44,704 nucleotides of DNA from Actinomycetota bacterium. Its GTDB lineage: Bacteria > Actinomycetota > Nitriliruptoria > Nitriliruptorales > Nitriliruptoraceae. The position numbers and the translations under genes are program-made. The DNA is taken from the NCBI GenBank assembly GCA_019348135.1, contig JAHWJY010000012.1:1-44704 (forward strand). Direction: 5' to 3'. Shown one piece after another: positions 38,795 to 44,704 of the stretch (its first letter is position 1; each line of letters starts with the position of its first letter). The notes under the pieces were generated by a model. The model ran no database searches and was not told where the DNA came from. It saw only the letters and a program-made list of their open reading frames with translations.

Positions 38795-39681
38795 CAGGGC
38801 TGGTCGTCCCCGCCGTCCAGCCGGCCCGTCTCCCGCAGCTGCGCGAAGAGCGCCTCCGCCGCCGGCGTGAGATGGATCACCGAGGCCGCGCCGGCGCTGC
38901 CGACCTGGCCCGGGACGACCCGCCGGACCACCTGTTCCGGGGGGATGGTCAGGGCGAGCGCCGTGAGCCGGACCATCCGCCCGGCGGGGACGCTCGTCTC
39001 GGCGTGGCGCCGGACGAGGCTCACCAGCCGCATCACGTCGGCCGCGTCGGCCCCGTCCGCCCGGACCTGCCGGTGGGCCGACTGCAGCAGCCGTGCGTGG
39101 GACGCGGTCCGTCCGATGTCACCGTCGGGGCGCGACTTCCGGTCACGGACGTAGGTCAGGGCCTGCCATCCGTCCAGCACCTGCGTGCCCGGCTGCAGGT
39201 CCGACGAGGCACCGACCGGGTCGTACAACCGTTGCTCGACGTCGACGGTGACCCCGCCGAGCTCGTCGACGGCGGCGATGAGCCCGTGGAAGCCGGTGAG
39301 GATCCAGTCGTCGACCCGCAGCCCCGTGACCCCCTCGGCCGTCGCGACGGCGGCCTCCGGCCCGCGCGTGAGGCTCGCATTGATCTTCGTCCGGCCCAGC
39401 CCCGGGACCTCGACCCACGAGTCGCGCGGGAAGGACAGGATCGACACGTGCGTGCGCCGGGCGTCGACCACCAGCAGGTGGAAGCCGTCGGCCCGGCCCG
39501 AACGCGCCGAGCCGCCGCGGGGAGGGCCCTCGTCGGACCCGAGCACGAGCAGGACGTACGCGTCGCCGTCGTCGAGCGGCGCCGCGACCCACCGCCGCGC
39601 GGCCGTCGAGCTGGCGACGCCGAGGACGACCACCTGGACGACCGCCAGGGCGACAGCGAGGAGGCGCGTCCGACGGGTCAC
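38794..39681 (-). CDS. LytR-CpsA-Psr (LCP) family phosphotransferase
   Basis: A 295-residue enzyme with one N-terminal membrane helix (LLAVALAVVQVVVLGVASS) and an extracytoplasmic LCP domain that transfers undecaprenyl-linked glycopolymers to peptidoglycan. Conserved parts are YVLLVLGSDEGPP, RSGRADGFHLLVVDARRTHVSILSFPRDSWV (Arg and Asp of the pyrophosphate site), KINASLTRGPEAAVATAEGVTGLRVDDWI and QALTYVRDRKSRPDGDIGRTASHARLL. The usual RxGRxDTM is RSGRADGF here, a mild deviation. The GTG start at 39681 overlaps the upstream lipoprotein stop; the stop overlaps the helicase start. Confidence 0.88.
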   Translation of the reverse strand: MTRRTRLLAVALAVVQVVVLGVASSTAARRWVAAPLDDGDAYVLLVLGSDEGPPRGGSARSGRADGFHLLVVDARRTHVSILSFPRDSWVEVPGLGRTKINASLTRGPEAAVATAEGVTGLRVDDWILTGFHGLIAAVDELGGVTVDVEQRLYDPVGASSDLQPGTQVLDGWQALTYVRDRKSRPDGDIGRTASHARLLQSAHRQVRADGADAADVMRLVSLVRRHAETSVPAGRMVRLTALALTIPPEQVVRRVVPGQVGSAGAASVIHLTPAAEALFAQLRETGRLDGGDDQP

Positions 39682-40289
39682 GACCCGGCTCCCGTCGCGC
39701 CACCCGGCCCGAACAGGACGAGCTCGGGACCGCTGGCACCCGGGACGAAGACCATCGTGGCGACGGTGACGGCCCCGTCCGTCCTCGTGACCTCGACCGT
39801 CGCCGTGAGCCACTCGGTGGCGTCCTCGTACGCGGCGTCGAGGCGGTACCGCGCCGCCGCCACCGGTGCCCCGGACGACGCCAGGGCGGAGGTCACCGCC
39901 GCGAGCTCGCCGTCGCTGGCGGCCGCGAGCAGGGCCGGGGAGGCGACCTCGCCGAGCCGTCCCGGCCCACCGCGCTGGAGGTCGTCGAGGTGGGCGTCGA
40001 GCCAGTCGCCGACCGCGTGGACGAACGGCAGGACGGTGTCGGGCGGGCCGACCTCGTCCGCCCGCTGGGTGAGCAGCCCGGACGCGTCCACCCAGTGGGC
40101 AGCGGGCACACGCTCGCCGGCGACGGCCGCGAGCTCCCGTGCCGGTGACGGGCTCGGCACGGCGAGCGGTGTCGCCGGCGCCGCTCGGTCCGTCCCCCCC
40201 GGGGTGGGCTCCCCGGACGGGCCGCAGCCCGCGGCGAGCACGACCGAGGTCGCGGCGAGGAGGTGCGCGAGGGGGCGGACGGTTGCCAC
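39678..40289 (-). CDS. Lipoprotein of unknown function
   Basis: A 203-residue exported protein. The signal peptide VRPLAHLLAATSVVLAAGCGPSG has a lipobox-like LAAGC, followed by a Pro/Ser/Thr linker. The mature domain is alpha+beta: a helical part with DTVLPFVHAVGDWLDAHLDDLQRGG and AAYEDATEWLTATVEVTRTDGAVTVATMVFVPGASGPELVLFGPG at the end, resembling small Mce-associated or NTF2-like domains, though I cannot assign a family. The GTG at 40289 has GAGGGAGAG upstream; the longer frame reaches into the STAS gene antisense. It leads a three-gene run with the LCP protein and helicase. Confidence 0.72.
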   Translation of the reverse strand: MATVRPLAHLLAATSVVLAAGCGPSGEPTPGGTDRAAPATPLAVPSPSPARELAAVAGERVPAAHWVDASGLLTQRADEVGPPDTVLPFVHAVGDWLDAHLDDLQRGGPGRLGEVASPALLAAASDGELAAVTSALASSGAPVAAARYRLDAAYEDATEWLTATVEVTRTDGAVTVATMVFVPGASGPELVLFGPGGATGAGS

Positions 40290-40419
40290 GCTCTCCCTCT
40301 CACGGCTCCGCCGGACGGTACCAGCGGGCTCCTCCACTACCGTGCCGCCGCCGTCGGTCCCGCCGGTGGCCGTTCCCGCCCCGCCCCCCCGCCCGTTCCC
40401 GCCCCCCGGAGGCCGTCCC

Positions 40420-40776
40420 GTGGAGCCGCTGCCCGCCACCGTGGAGCACCGTGACGGCTGGACCGTCGTGTCCGCCACGGGCCCCCTCGACGTGGCCACG
40501 TCGCCGGCGCTGCGTCAGCGCCTGACCGAGCTGCAGGTGCCGGCCGGCACCCGCCTCGTGCTCGACCTCGAGGGCGTCGAGCACATCGACTCCTTCGGCC
40601 TCGCCGTGTTGATCGGCGCGCTGAAGCGCGCCCGGAGCTCGGGCGGCTCGCTCGTGGTCCGGTGCACGCGGCAGCGGACGCTGTCGCTCCTCGCCCTGAC
40701 GCGCCTCGACGAGGTGCTCGACGTCGTGGCCGAGCTCTCCGACCTCGACGGCCTGGAGCCGGATCCCGGCGTGTGA
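40420..40776 (+). CDS. STAS-domain anti-sigma factor antagonist
   Basis: A 118-residue single STAS domain (SpoIIAA/RsbV-like). The strand DGWTVVSATGPLDVATSPALRQRLTEL is followed by the loop and helix LVLDLEGVEHIDSFGLAVLIGALKRARSSGG, where the Ser of DSFG is the phosphorylatable residue that controls binding to an anti-sigma kinase. C-terminal strands VVRCTRQRTLSLLALTRLDEVL complete the fold. GGAGG lies 7 nt before the GTG at 40420; the long open frame upstream is antisense to the lipoprotein gene and Pro-rich low complexity. The cognate RsbW-type kinase and sigma factor are not in the window. Confidence 0.87.
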   Translation: MEPLPATVEHRDGWTVVSATGPLDVATSPALRQRLTELQVPAGTRLVLDLEGVEHIDSFGLAVLIGALKRARSSGGSLVVRCTRQRTLSLLALTRLDEVLDVVAELSDLDGLEPDPGV

Positions 40777-40798
40777 CGCGTCCCCGTTGCCGCGGAAG

Positions 40799-40804
40799 TA
40801 CGCT
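40799..40804 (+). promoter_or_regulatory. Candidate -10 of the methyltransferase gene
   Basis: TACGCT lies about 25 nt before the GTG at 40829, with AAGGGG in between. Confidence 0.3.
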
Positions 40805-40828
40805 CCGCGACGGCGAAGGGGTTCCACC

Positions 40829-41449
40829 GTGGGGACAGTCGACGAACGCACGCTCCAGAGCGTGGCGGCGTACGACGCGCACGCGCGTGAGTACCAGGAG
40901 ACGCTGCGCCGGCGTCGGCCGGTCGCGGACGTGCGCCGGTTCGCCGCCTTCACGACCCGCGGTGACCTCGTCCTCGACGCGGGGTGCGGCCCCGCCACCG
41001 ATCTGCGGCTGCTGCGCGACATCGGCGTCCACCCCGTCGGTGTGGACCTGTCCGAGGGCGCGCTGGCCGAGGCGCGCATGCTGCTGCCCCGGCACCCGCT
41101 GGTCCGGGCACCGCTCCACGCCCTGCCGTTCCGCCCCTCCTGCTTCGGCGGCCTGTGGCTCTCCGGCTCCTTCAACCACCTGCCGCGGAGCCAGTGGCGC
41201 GACACCTTCGCGCACCTCATGAGCTTCCTCGACCACGGCCCGGTGTACTTCTCGTGCACCCGCGGCACCGACGACCTCGCCGAGGTCGACGAGCCCGTCC
41301 TCGGGAAGGTGTTCCGCTCGGACGCGACGGAGGAGGAGGTCGAGGCGCTCCTCGCCTCGCACGGGCTCCGCGACCTCCAGGTCGAGGTCCGGCCCGACCC
41401 GCTGCTCGACCGCCGGCGCCCGCTCGTCGTGGCGCTCGGACACCGGTGA
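40829..41449 (+). CDS. Class I SAM-dependent methyltransferase
   Basis: A 206-residue Rossmann-fold methyltransferase. An N-terminal YDAHAREYQETLRRRRPVADV is followed by motif I VLDAGCGPATDLRLL (about 47-61), the acidic post-I residue in PVGVDLSEGAL, and motif IV-like FGGLWLSGSFNHLP. The C-terminal half is short, ending RRPLVVALGHR. Substrate is not deducible; it resembles the Methyltransf_11/25 group. AAGGGG precedes the GTG at 40829; the in-frame 40787 start has no site. The stop overlaps the next start (GTGA). Confidence 0.85.
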   Translation: MGTVDERTLQSVAAYDAHAREYQETLRRRRPVADVRRFAAFTTRGDLVLDAGCGPATDLRLLRDIGVHPVGVDLSEGALAEARMLLPRHPLVRAPLHALPFRPSCFGGLWLSGSFNHLPRSQWRDTFAHLMSFLDHGPVYFSCTRGTDDLAEVDEPVLGKVFRSDATEEEVEALLASHGLRDLQVEVRPDPLLDRRRPLVVALGHR

Positions 41450-41937
41450 GCACGATCACCGCACCCCCGGCGACCACGAGCAGGGGCGACGCGGAGCACC
41501 CGCCGGTCCTGGTGCTCGACTCCCGCTGGGCCACCCGCATCGCCTGGGTGTGGTTCGCCGCGGCCGCCGTGTGGGCGCTGGGGGGCTTCGTGGTGCTCGT
41601 CGCCGAGGGCCGGCTCGCCTGGGACGTCGTGCTGGTGCCGGTGCTGTTCGCCATCGGCGTGGCCTGCCAGCGTGCGTCGCTGCGTCTCGACGAGGACGGC
41701 TTCGAGATCTCGGACGGGTTCCGCAGCCACCGGGTGCTGTGGGCCTCGGTCGAGCGTATCGAGGTGGACGGGTCGCGACGCCTCGACGCCGGCGTCCACG
41801 TGCTCGTCCGGCGTGGGGCCCGCCCGCTCCCGCTGCAGGCGACGTGGGGCCTGCGCCCCGACGAGCGTGCCGAGCTCGTCACGCTGCTGCGCACGGCCGC
41901 CGCCGCCCACGGCATCACCCTCGACGTTCACCCCTGA
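41446..41937 (+). CDS. PH-like domain membrane protein
   Basis: A 163-residue protein with a soluble N-terminus of about 35 residues, two adjacent helices (about 36-54 and 61-79, IAWVWFAAAAVWALGGFVV and DVVLVPVLFAIGVACQ), and a C-terminal beta domain. That domain reads ASLRLDEDGFEISDGFRSHRVLWASVERIEVDGSRRLDAGVHVLVRRG, the pattern of bacterial PH-like (YdbS/PH_6-type) domains. It is coupled to the methyltransferase by a GTGA overlap. Function unknown. Ten bases after its stop comes the first copy of the palindromic repeat. Confidence 0.75.
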   Translation: MSTITAPPATTSRGDAEHPPVLVLDSRWATRIAWVWFAAAAVWALGGFVVLVAEGRLAWDVVLVPVLFAIGVACQRASLRLDEDGFEISDGFRSHRVLWASVERIEVDGSRRLDAGVHVLVRRGARPLPLQATWGLRPDERAELVTLLRTAAAAHGITLDVHP

Positions 41938-41946
41938 CCTCCTGCG

Positions 41947-41998
41947 GATCCGTCCCGCCAACCTTGCCGTCACGGCAAGCTTGAGGGGACAGGGATCG
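41947..41998. repeat. Palindromic repeat, copy 1 (left of the AbiEi/DUF559 gene)
   Basis: The inner perfect stem CTTGCCGT-C-ACGGCAAG (41963-41979) lies inside outer arms GATCCGTCCC (41947-41956) and GGGACAGGGATC (41986-41997), which pair apart from a 2-base gap on the left. It shares with copy 2 the inner TTGCCG/CGGCAA, a 7-nt spacer, and the identical 13-mer GGGACAGGGATCG. It lies between converging genes, 10 bp after the PH-like gene stop and 16 bp after the AbiEi/DUF559 stop, so a bidirectional terminator role is possible although there is no T-tract. Confidence 0.7.
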
Positions 41999-42013
41999 CT
42001 CGGTCCGGTGATG

Positions 42014-42964
42014 TCAGACGGCTGCGCCGGCCCGACGCAGCGTCGCCCGCAGGCGGTCGACGACGTACGTCGGGTCGTACACGAGATCGAACTCGTCGAA
42101 GCGCAGGACCGTCCATCTCGAGACGAGGTCGTTCTGACGACGACCGTCGTGGCTCCGCCCGATGCTCCCGGAGTGGTCGGGGTGGACGTCGATCTCGACG
42201 CACACGCGGAACGCCGGCCAGGCCGCGTCGAGGTAGCGCGTCCGACCGGCGTCGTCGCCGACGCGCAGGTTCACCTCCGGCGCCGGGAGTCCCGCTCCGA
42301 CGCAGAGCCGGAGGAAGAGCCGCTCGGCCTCGGAGCGGGTCATCCGGGTGCCGGGCGTCAGTCGGCGGAGGGCGGCCCGCATCACCGGGGCACCGGGGCA
42401 CCAACGCCGGCGGACCGTCGCTCGGGCGAGGTCGTCGACGGTGGTCCGGTCGTTGGCCACCGCTGCCCCGAGAGCCCGCTCGGTCCGCGTGAACCCGAGG
42501 GAGTGCGCGAGCGTCGCGAGCGTCCAGGCGACCGACGTGACCCGCCACACCCCGACCTCGACGACGTCGTCGGGCGTGATGCCGACCTGGGTGTGGACGC
42601 GCAGCCCGTCGACGATCGGGTCCGCCACGGAGCGCGGGACCGTGAGCTCGAGCTCGGGGCGCTCCCTCGTGCGGGTGTGCTGCAGGCCGTGGAGGTGGCC
42701 CGCGGCCCGATGGCTGATGGCGGCGCGGTCCCCGACGGCGAGGAGCGCGGCGAGCCACCGCAGCTCCCAGCGGTCCGGGTAGACGGTGAGCGCGTAGACG
42801 CCGTGGAAGAGCCGGACGGCATCGCCCCGACGGACCATCTTCGTCAGCGTCCACGCCTGCACGCCCACGGTCGCGGCCTGGCTCGTCGTGAACACACCGA
42901 ACTGGCGTCGCGCGAGCGGCGCGAGCGCGCGGAGCGTGGCGGCGGACATCCCGGGACCGTCCAC
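42014..42964 (-). CDS. AbiEi-type winged-helix plus DUF559 (Vsr-like) endonuclease-domain protein
   Basis: A 316-residue protein. The N-terminus (about 9-60) is the winged-helix domain of AbiEi-type antitoxins: LRALAPLARRQFGVFTTSQAATVGV ... RRGDAVRLFHGVYALT. The middle is the AbiEi-like linker with ISHRAAGHLHGL and VPRSVADPIVDGLRVHTQ. The C-terminus (about 225-310) is a DUF559 PD-(D/E)xK-like domain with YLDAAWPAFRVCVEIDVHPDH, then RRQNDLVSRWTVLRFDEFDLV. No AbiEii toxin gene adjoins it. GTG 42964 is used; ATG at 42949 is equally possible. Such solo proteins are common in Actinobacteria with no settled role. It is bracketed by two copies of a palindromic repeat. Confidence 0.85.
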   Translation of the reverse strand: MDGPGMSAATLRALAPLARRQFGVFTTSQAATVGVQAWTLTKMVRRGDAVRLFHGVYALTVYPDRWELRWLAALLAVGDRAAISHRAAGHLHGLQHTRTRERPELELTVPRSVADPIVDGLRVHTQVGITPDDVVEVGVWRVTSVAWTLATLAHSLGFTRTERALGAAVANDRTTVDDLARATVRRRWCPGAPVMRAALRRLTPGTRMTRSEAERLFLRLCVGAGLPAPEVNLRVGDDAGRTRYLDAAWPAFRVCVEIDVHPDHSGSIGRSHDGRRQNDLVSRWTVLRFDEFDLVYDPTYVVDRLRATLRRAGAAV

Positions 42965-43014
42965 CCCAGGGCCGGCCGGCGCACGACGGGCACACGCTGA
43001 CCTGTGGACAGCCG

Positions 43015-43066
43015 TCCCTGTCCCTTCAGGGTTGCCGCCGCGGCAACCTCACCGGGACAGGGATCG
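43015..43066. repeat. Palindromic repeat, copy 2 (right of the AbiEi/DUF559 gene)
   Basis: Outer perfect 10-bp arms TCCCTGTCCC (43015-43024) and GGGACAGGGA (43054-43063), a symmetric 5/5 internal loop, then a perfect 9-bp inner stem GGTTGCCGC-C-GCGGCAACC (43030-43048). It carries the same 13-mer GGGACAGGGATCG (43054-43066) as copy 1 with the same 7-nt spacing from CGGCAA. It lies 12 bp past the hppA stop and about 50 bp upstream of the AbiEi/DUF559 start, so it could end hppA transcripts. Confidence 0.75.
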
Positions 43067-43077
43067 ACCGTCGCGGC

Positions 43078-44704
43078 CTAGAGGAACGCGGGCGCGAACA
43101 CGAGGCTGACGATGGTCATCACCTTGATGAGGATGTTCATCGCCGGACCGGACGTGTCCTTGAACGGGTCACCGACGGTGTCGCCGACGACGGCCGCCTT
43201 GTGGTTCTCCGAGCCCTTGCCGCCGAGGTTGCCGGCCTCGATGTACTTCTTCGCGTTGTCCCACGCACCGCCGGCGTTGGCCATGAAGATGGCGAGCAGG
43301 AAACCGGTGACGAGCGCGCCGGCGAGGAGGCCACCGAGGGCCTCGATCGAGACGAAGCCGACCGCGAGCGGGAGGATGATCGCGAGCGCACCCGGGATGA
43401 TCATCTCGCGCAGCGCGGCCTGGGTCGAGATGTCGACGCAGCGGGCGGCATCGGGCTTCACACCCTCCTTGCCCTCCCGGAGTCCGGGGATCTCGGCGAA
43501 CTGGCGCCGGACCTCGACGATCATGGCCTGGGCGGCGCGACCGACCGACTTCATCGTGAGCGCGCCGAACGCGAAGGTGATCATCGAGCCGAGGAACAGG
43601 CCGATGACGACGTCGACCTCGGTGAGGTTGATCAGCAGCGACACCTCGCCCTCGGGCGCCACCGCGGCCGTGTAGGAGCGGAACAGCGCCAGGGCGGTCA
43701 GCGCCGCGGACCCGATCGCGAAGCCCTTGGCGACGGCGGCGGTCGTGTTGCCCAGCGAGTCGAGCGAGTCGGTGACCTCGCGGACCTCGGGCGGCAGGTG
43801 CGCCATCTCGGCGATGCCGCCGGCGTTGTCCGAGATCGGGCCGTAGGCGTCGACGGCGACGACCGCGCCGGTGGTGGCGAGCATGCCGATGGCCGCGAGC
43901 GCCGCGCCGTAGATGCCGGAGGCGTCGTTGCCGGGGATGGCCGCCTGGCCGAGCCAGAACGCCCCGCCGATGGCGCCGACGACGAGCAGCACGGAGGCGA
44001 CGGTCGAGAGCATGCCGTCCGCGATGCCGCCGATGATGACGGTGGCGGGACCCGTCTCGGACTGGCCGGCCAGCTTCTTGACCGGGCTGTAGTGGTCCGA
44101 GGTGTAGTACTCGGAGGTGAAGCCGATGGCGTAGCCGGCGACGAGGCCGACGACGATCGTGAGGCCGAGCCACAGCGGGTTGGTGACCTCGGGGACGTCG
44201 TCGCCGAAGATCCAGAACGAGGCCGCGACGGACAGGATCGCCGTCAGGACCATCGCGACGTTGGTGCCGAAGTGGAGCTGGGCCGACAGGCTCTTGCCCT
44301 TGCGGCCGCGGACGAGCAGCGCGCCGATGACCGACATGAACATGCCGATGGCGGCGACGAGCAGCGGGAAGAGGAACGTCGACTCCTGCAGCGTCGTCAG
44401 GTTCTCGACGGGACGGAGGTCGGCGCCGAGCCCGCCGAAGAGCAGGGCGGCGAGGATCATCGGGGCGACGATCGAGCCGGCGTAGGACTCGAACAGGTCG
44501 GCACCCATGCCGGCGACGTCACCGACGTTGTCGCCGACGTTGTCGGCGATGGTCGCGGGGTTGCGCGGGTCGTCCTCCGGGATGCCCGCCTCGACCTTGC
44601 CGACGAGGTCGGCGCCGACGTCGGCGGCCTTCGTGTAGATGCCGCCGCCGATGCGGGCGAACAGCGCGATCGACGAGGCGCCGAGGCCGAAGGTCGCGAC
44701 GACC
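43078..44704 (-). CDS. hppA: Membrane-bound ion-translocating pyrophosphatase, N-terminal part beyond the window
   Basis: The C-terminal 542 residues of a PPi-driven ion pump of about 700 residues; the frame is open at the window edge. Catalytic blocks [11 protein letters not shown] and [12 protein letters not shown] and the later [16 protein letters not shown] and [22 protein letters not shown] are intact, with about 12 helices. [18 protein letters not shown] has Ala where K+-independent enzymes have Lys (GNTTKA), so it should need K+. [11 protein letters not shown] puts the gate Glu directly after DLF, one helix turn before its place in plant H+-pumps (DLFGSYAE); with K+ dependence this favours Na+ or Na+/H+ pumping. 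The first internal Met (44508) is not the start. Confidence 0.93.
   Translation of the reverse strand, partial: VVATFGLGASSIALFARIGGGIYTKAADVGADLVGKVEAGIPEDDPRNPATIADNVGDNVGDVAGMGADLFESYAGSIVAPMILAALLFGGLGADLRPVENLTTLQESTFLFPLLVAAIGMFMSVIGALLVRGRKGKSLSAQLHFGTNVAMVLTAILSVAASFWIFGDDVPEVTNPLWLGLTIVVGLVAGYAIGFTSEYYTSDHYSPVKKLAGQSETGPATVIIGGIADGMLSTVASVLLVVGAIGGAFWLGQAAIPGNDASGIYGAALAAIGMLATTGAVVAVDAYGPISDNAGGIAEMAHLPPEVREVTDSLDSLGNTTAAVAKGFAIGSAALTALALFRSYTAAVAPEGEVSLLINLTEVDVVIGLFLGSMITFAFGALTMKSVGRAAQAMIVEVRRQFAEIPGLREGKEGVKPDAARCVDISTQAALREMIIPGALAIILPLAVGFVSIEALGGLLAGALVTGFLLAIFMANAGGAWDNAKKYIEAGNLGGKGSENHKAAVVGDTVGDPFKDTSGPAMNILIKVMTIVSLVFAPAFL

Noticed and set aside
41947-43066. A transposon or insertion sequence delimited by the two palindromic repeats
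   Set aside because: The copies are in direct rather than inverted orientation as units, no target-site duplication is seen, and the enclosed gene is not a transposase.
1-44704. A selenoprotein gene with in-frame UGA linked to the tRNA-Sec
   Set aside because: I looked at the genes for a stop followed by in-frame continuation of a conserved domain at a Cys/Sec position; every recognised domain ends normally.

Overview
The window is 44.7 kb of very G+C-rich DNA with dense gene packing, many GTG starts, frequent 4-base GTGA/ATGA stop-start overlaps and strong Shine-Dalgarno sites. The gene families are actinobacterial: a ctaD/E/F/G oxidase cluster with ctaB and ctaA, an Rv3654c-Rv3660c-type tad locus, a MoxR-DUF58-transglutaminase operon, a class E sortase and tandem DUF2254 proteins. 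I read it as chromosomal DNA of an Actinomycetota member. A selenocysteine tRNA and a pyrophosphatase with K+-dependent, Na+-type signatures would suit a deep-branching, possibly salt-adapted lineage such as Nitriliruptoria, but I cannot fix the taxon from sequence alone. I see no insertion sequence, phage or CRISPR array.

Layout. 1-6386: respiration. The window opens inside ctaD (oxidase subunit I), followed by ctaE, a subunit IV, CtaG and a membrane-anchored cupredoxin. Convergent to these lie heme O synthase ctaB and a small membrane protein, and divergent to that pair is heme A synthase ctaA. 6383-13242: an OctT-like SGNH acyltransferase/esterase, a lone type IV prepilin, a membrane protein plus lytic transglycosylase pair, a soluble Ser/Thr kinase whose 3' end is antisense to tRNA-Sec, and two overlapping DUF2254 genes. 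13277-17827: an M20 peptidase, a 620-bp gene-free stretch holding a dense cluster of DnaA-box-like 9-mers, a PaaI-type thioesterase, an NTF2-like protein, a DUF3298 lipoprotein and a histidine-rich protein with a histone-H1-like tail. 17873-25210: glycogen phosphorylase, a HAD-IB phosphatase, then divergently the tad pilus locus (ssd/TadZ-like, tadA, a fused tadB/C, DUF4244 pilin, two TadE-like proteins). 25164-29523: moxR-DUF58-transglutaminase. 29746-36434: sortase E, then a branched-chain-type ABC system in which LivM and LivG are fused and the two ATPases look reciprocally degenerate, then an Fn3 surface protein and a zinc-ribbon microprotein. 36437-40289: an MrfA/YprA-type helicase, an LCP protein and a lipoprotein. 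40420-41937: STAS protein, methyltransferase, PH-like membrane protein. 42014-44704: an AbiEi/DUF559 protein bracketed by two copies of a palindromic repeat, then the 3' part of hppA.

How the genes work together. The first region builds the aa3-type terminal oxidase and its heme A and copper supply. The tad locus, sortase, LCP protein, lytic transglycosylase, MoxR/transglutaminase operon and Fn3 protein form a cell-envelope-rich neighbourhood. The order HAD phosphatase / ssd / tadA ... TadE-like, with an MrfA-type helicase further along, recalls the Rv3649-Rv3661 region of mycobacteria. The points most worth following are the kinase/tRNA-Sec antisense overlap (the kinase stop codon is the exact complement of the UCA anticodon), the paired hairpins around the AbiEi/DUF559 gene, the split ATP site of the ABC system, and the DnaA-box cluster lying far from any dnaA or dnaN gene.
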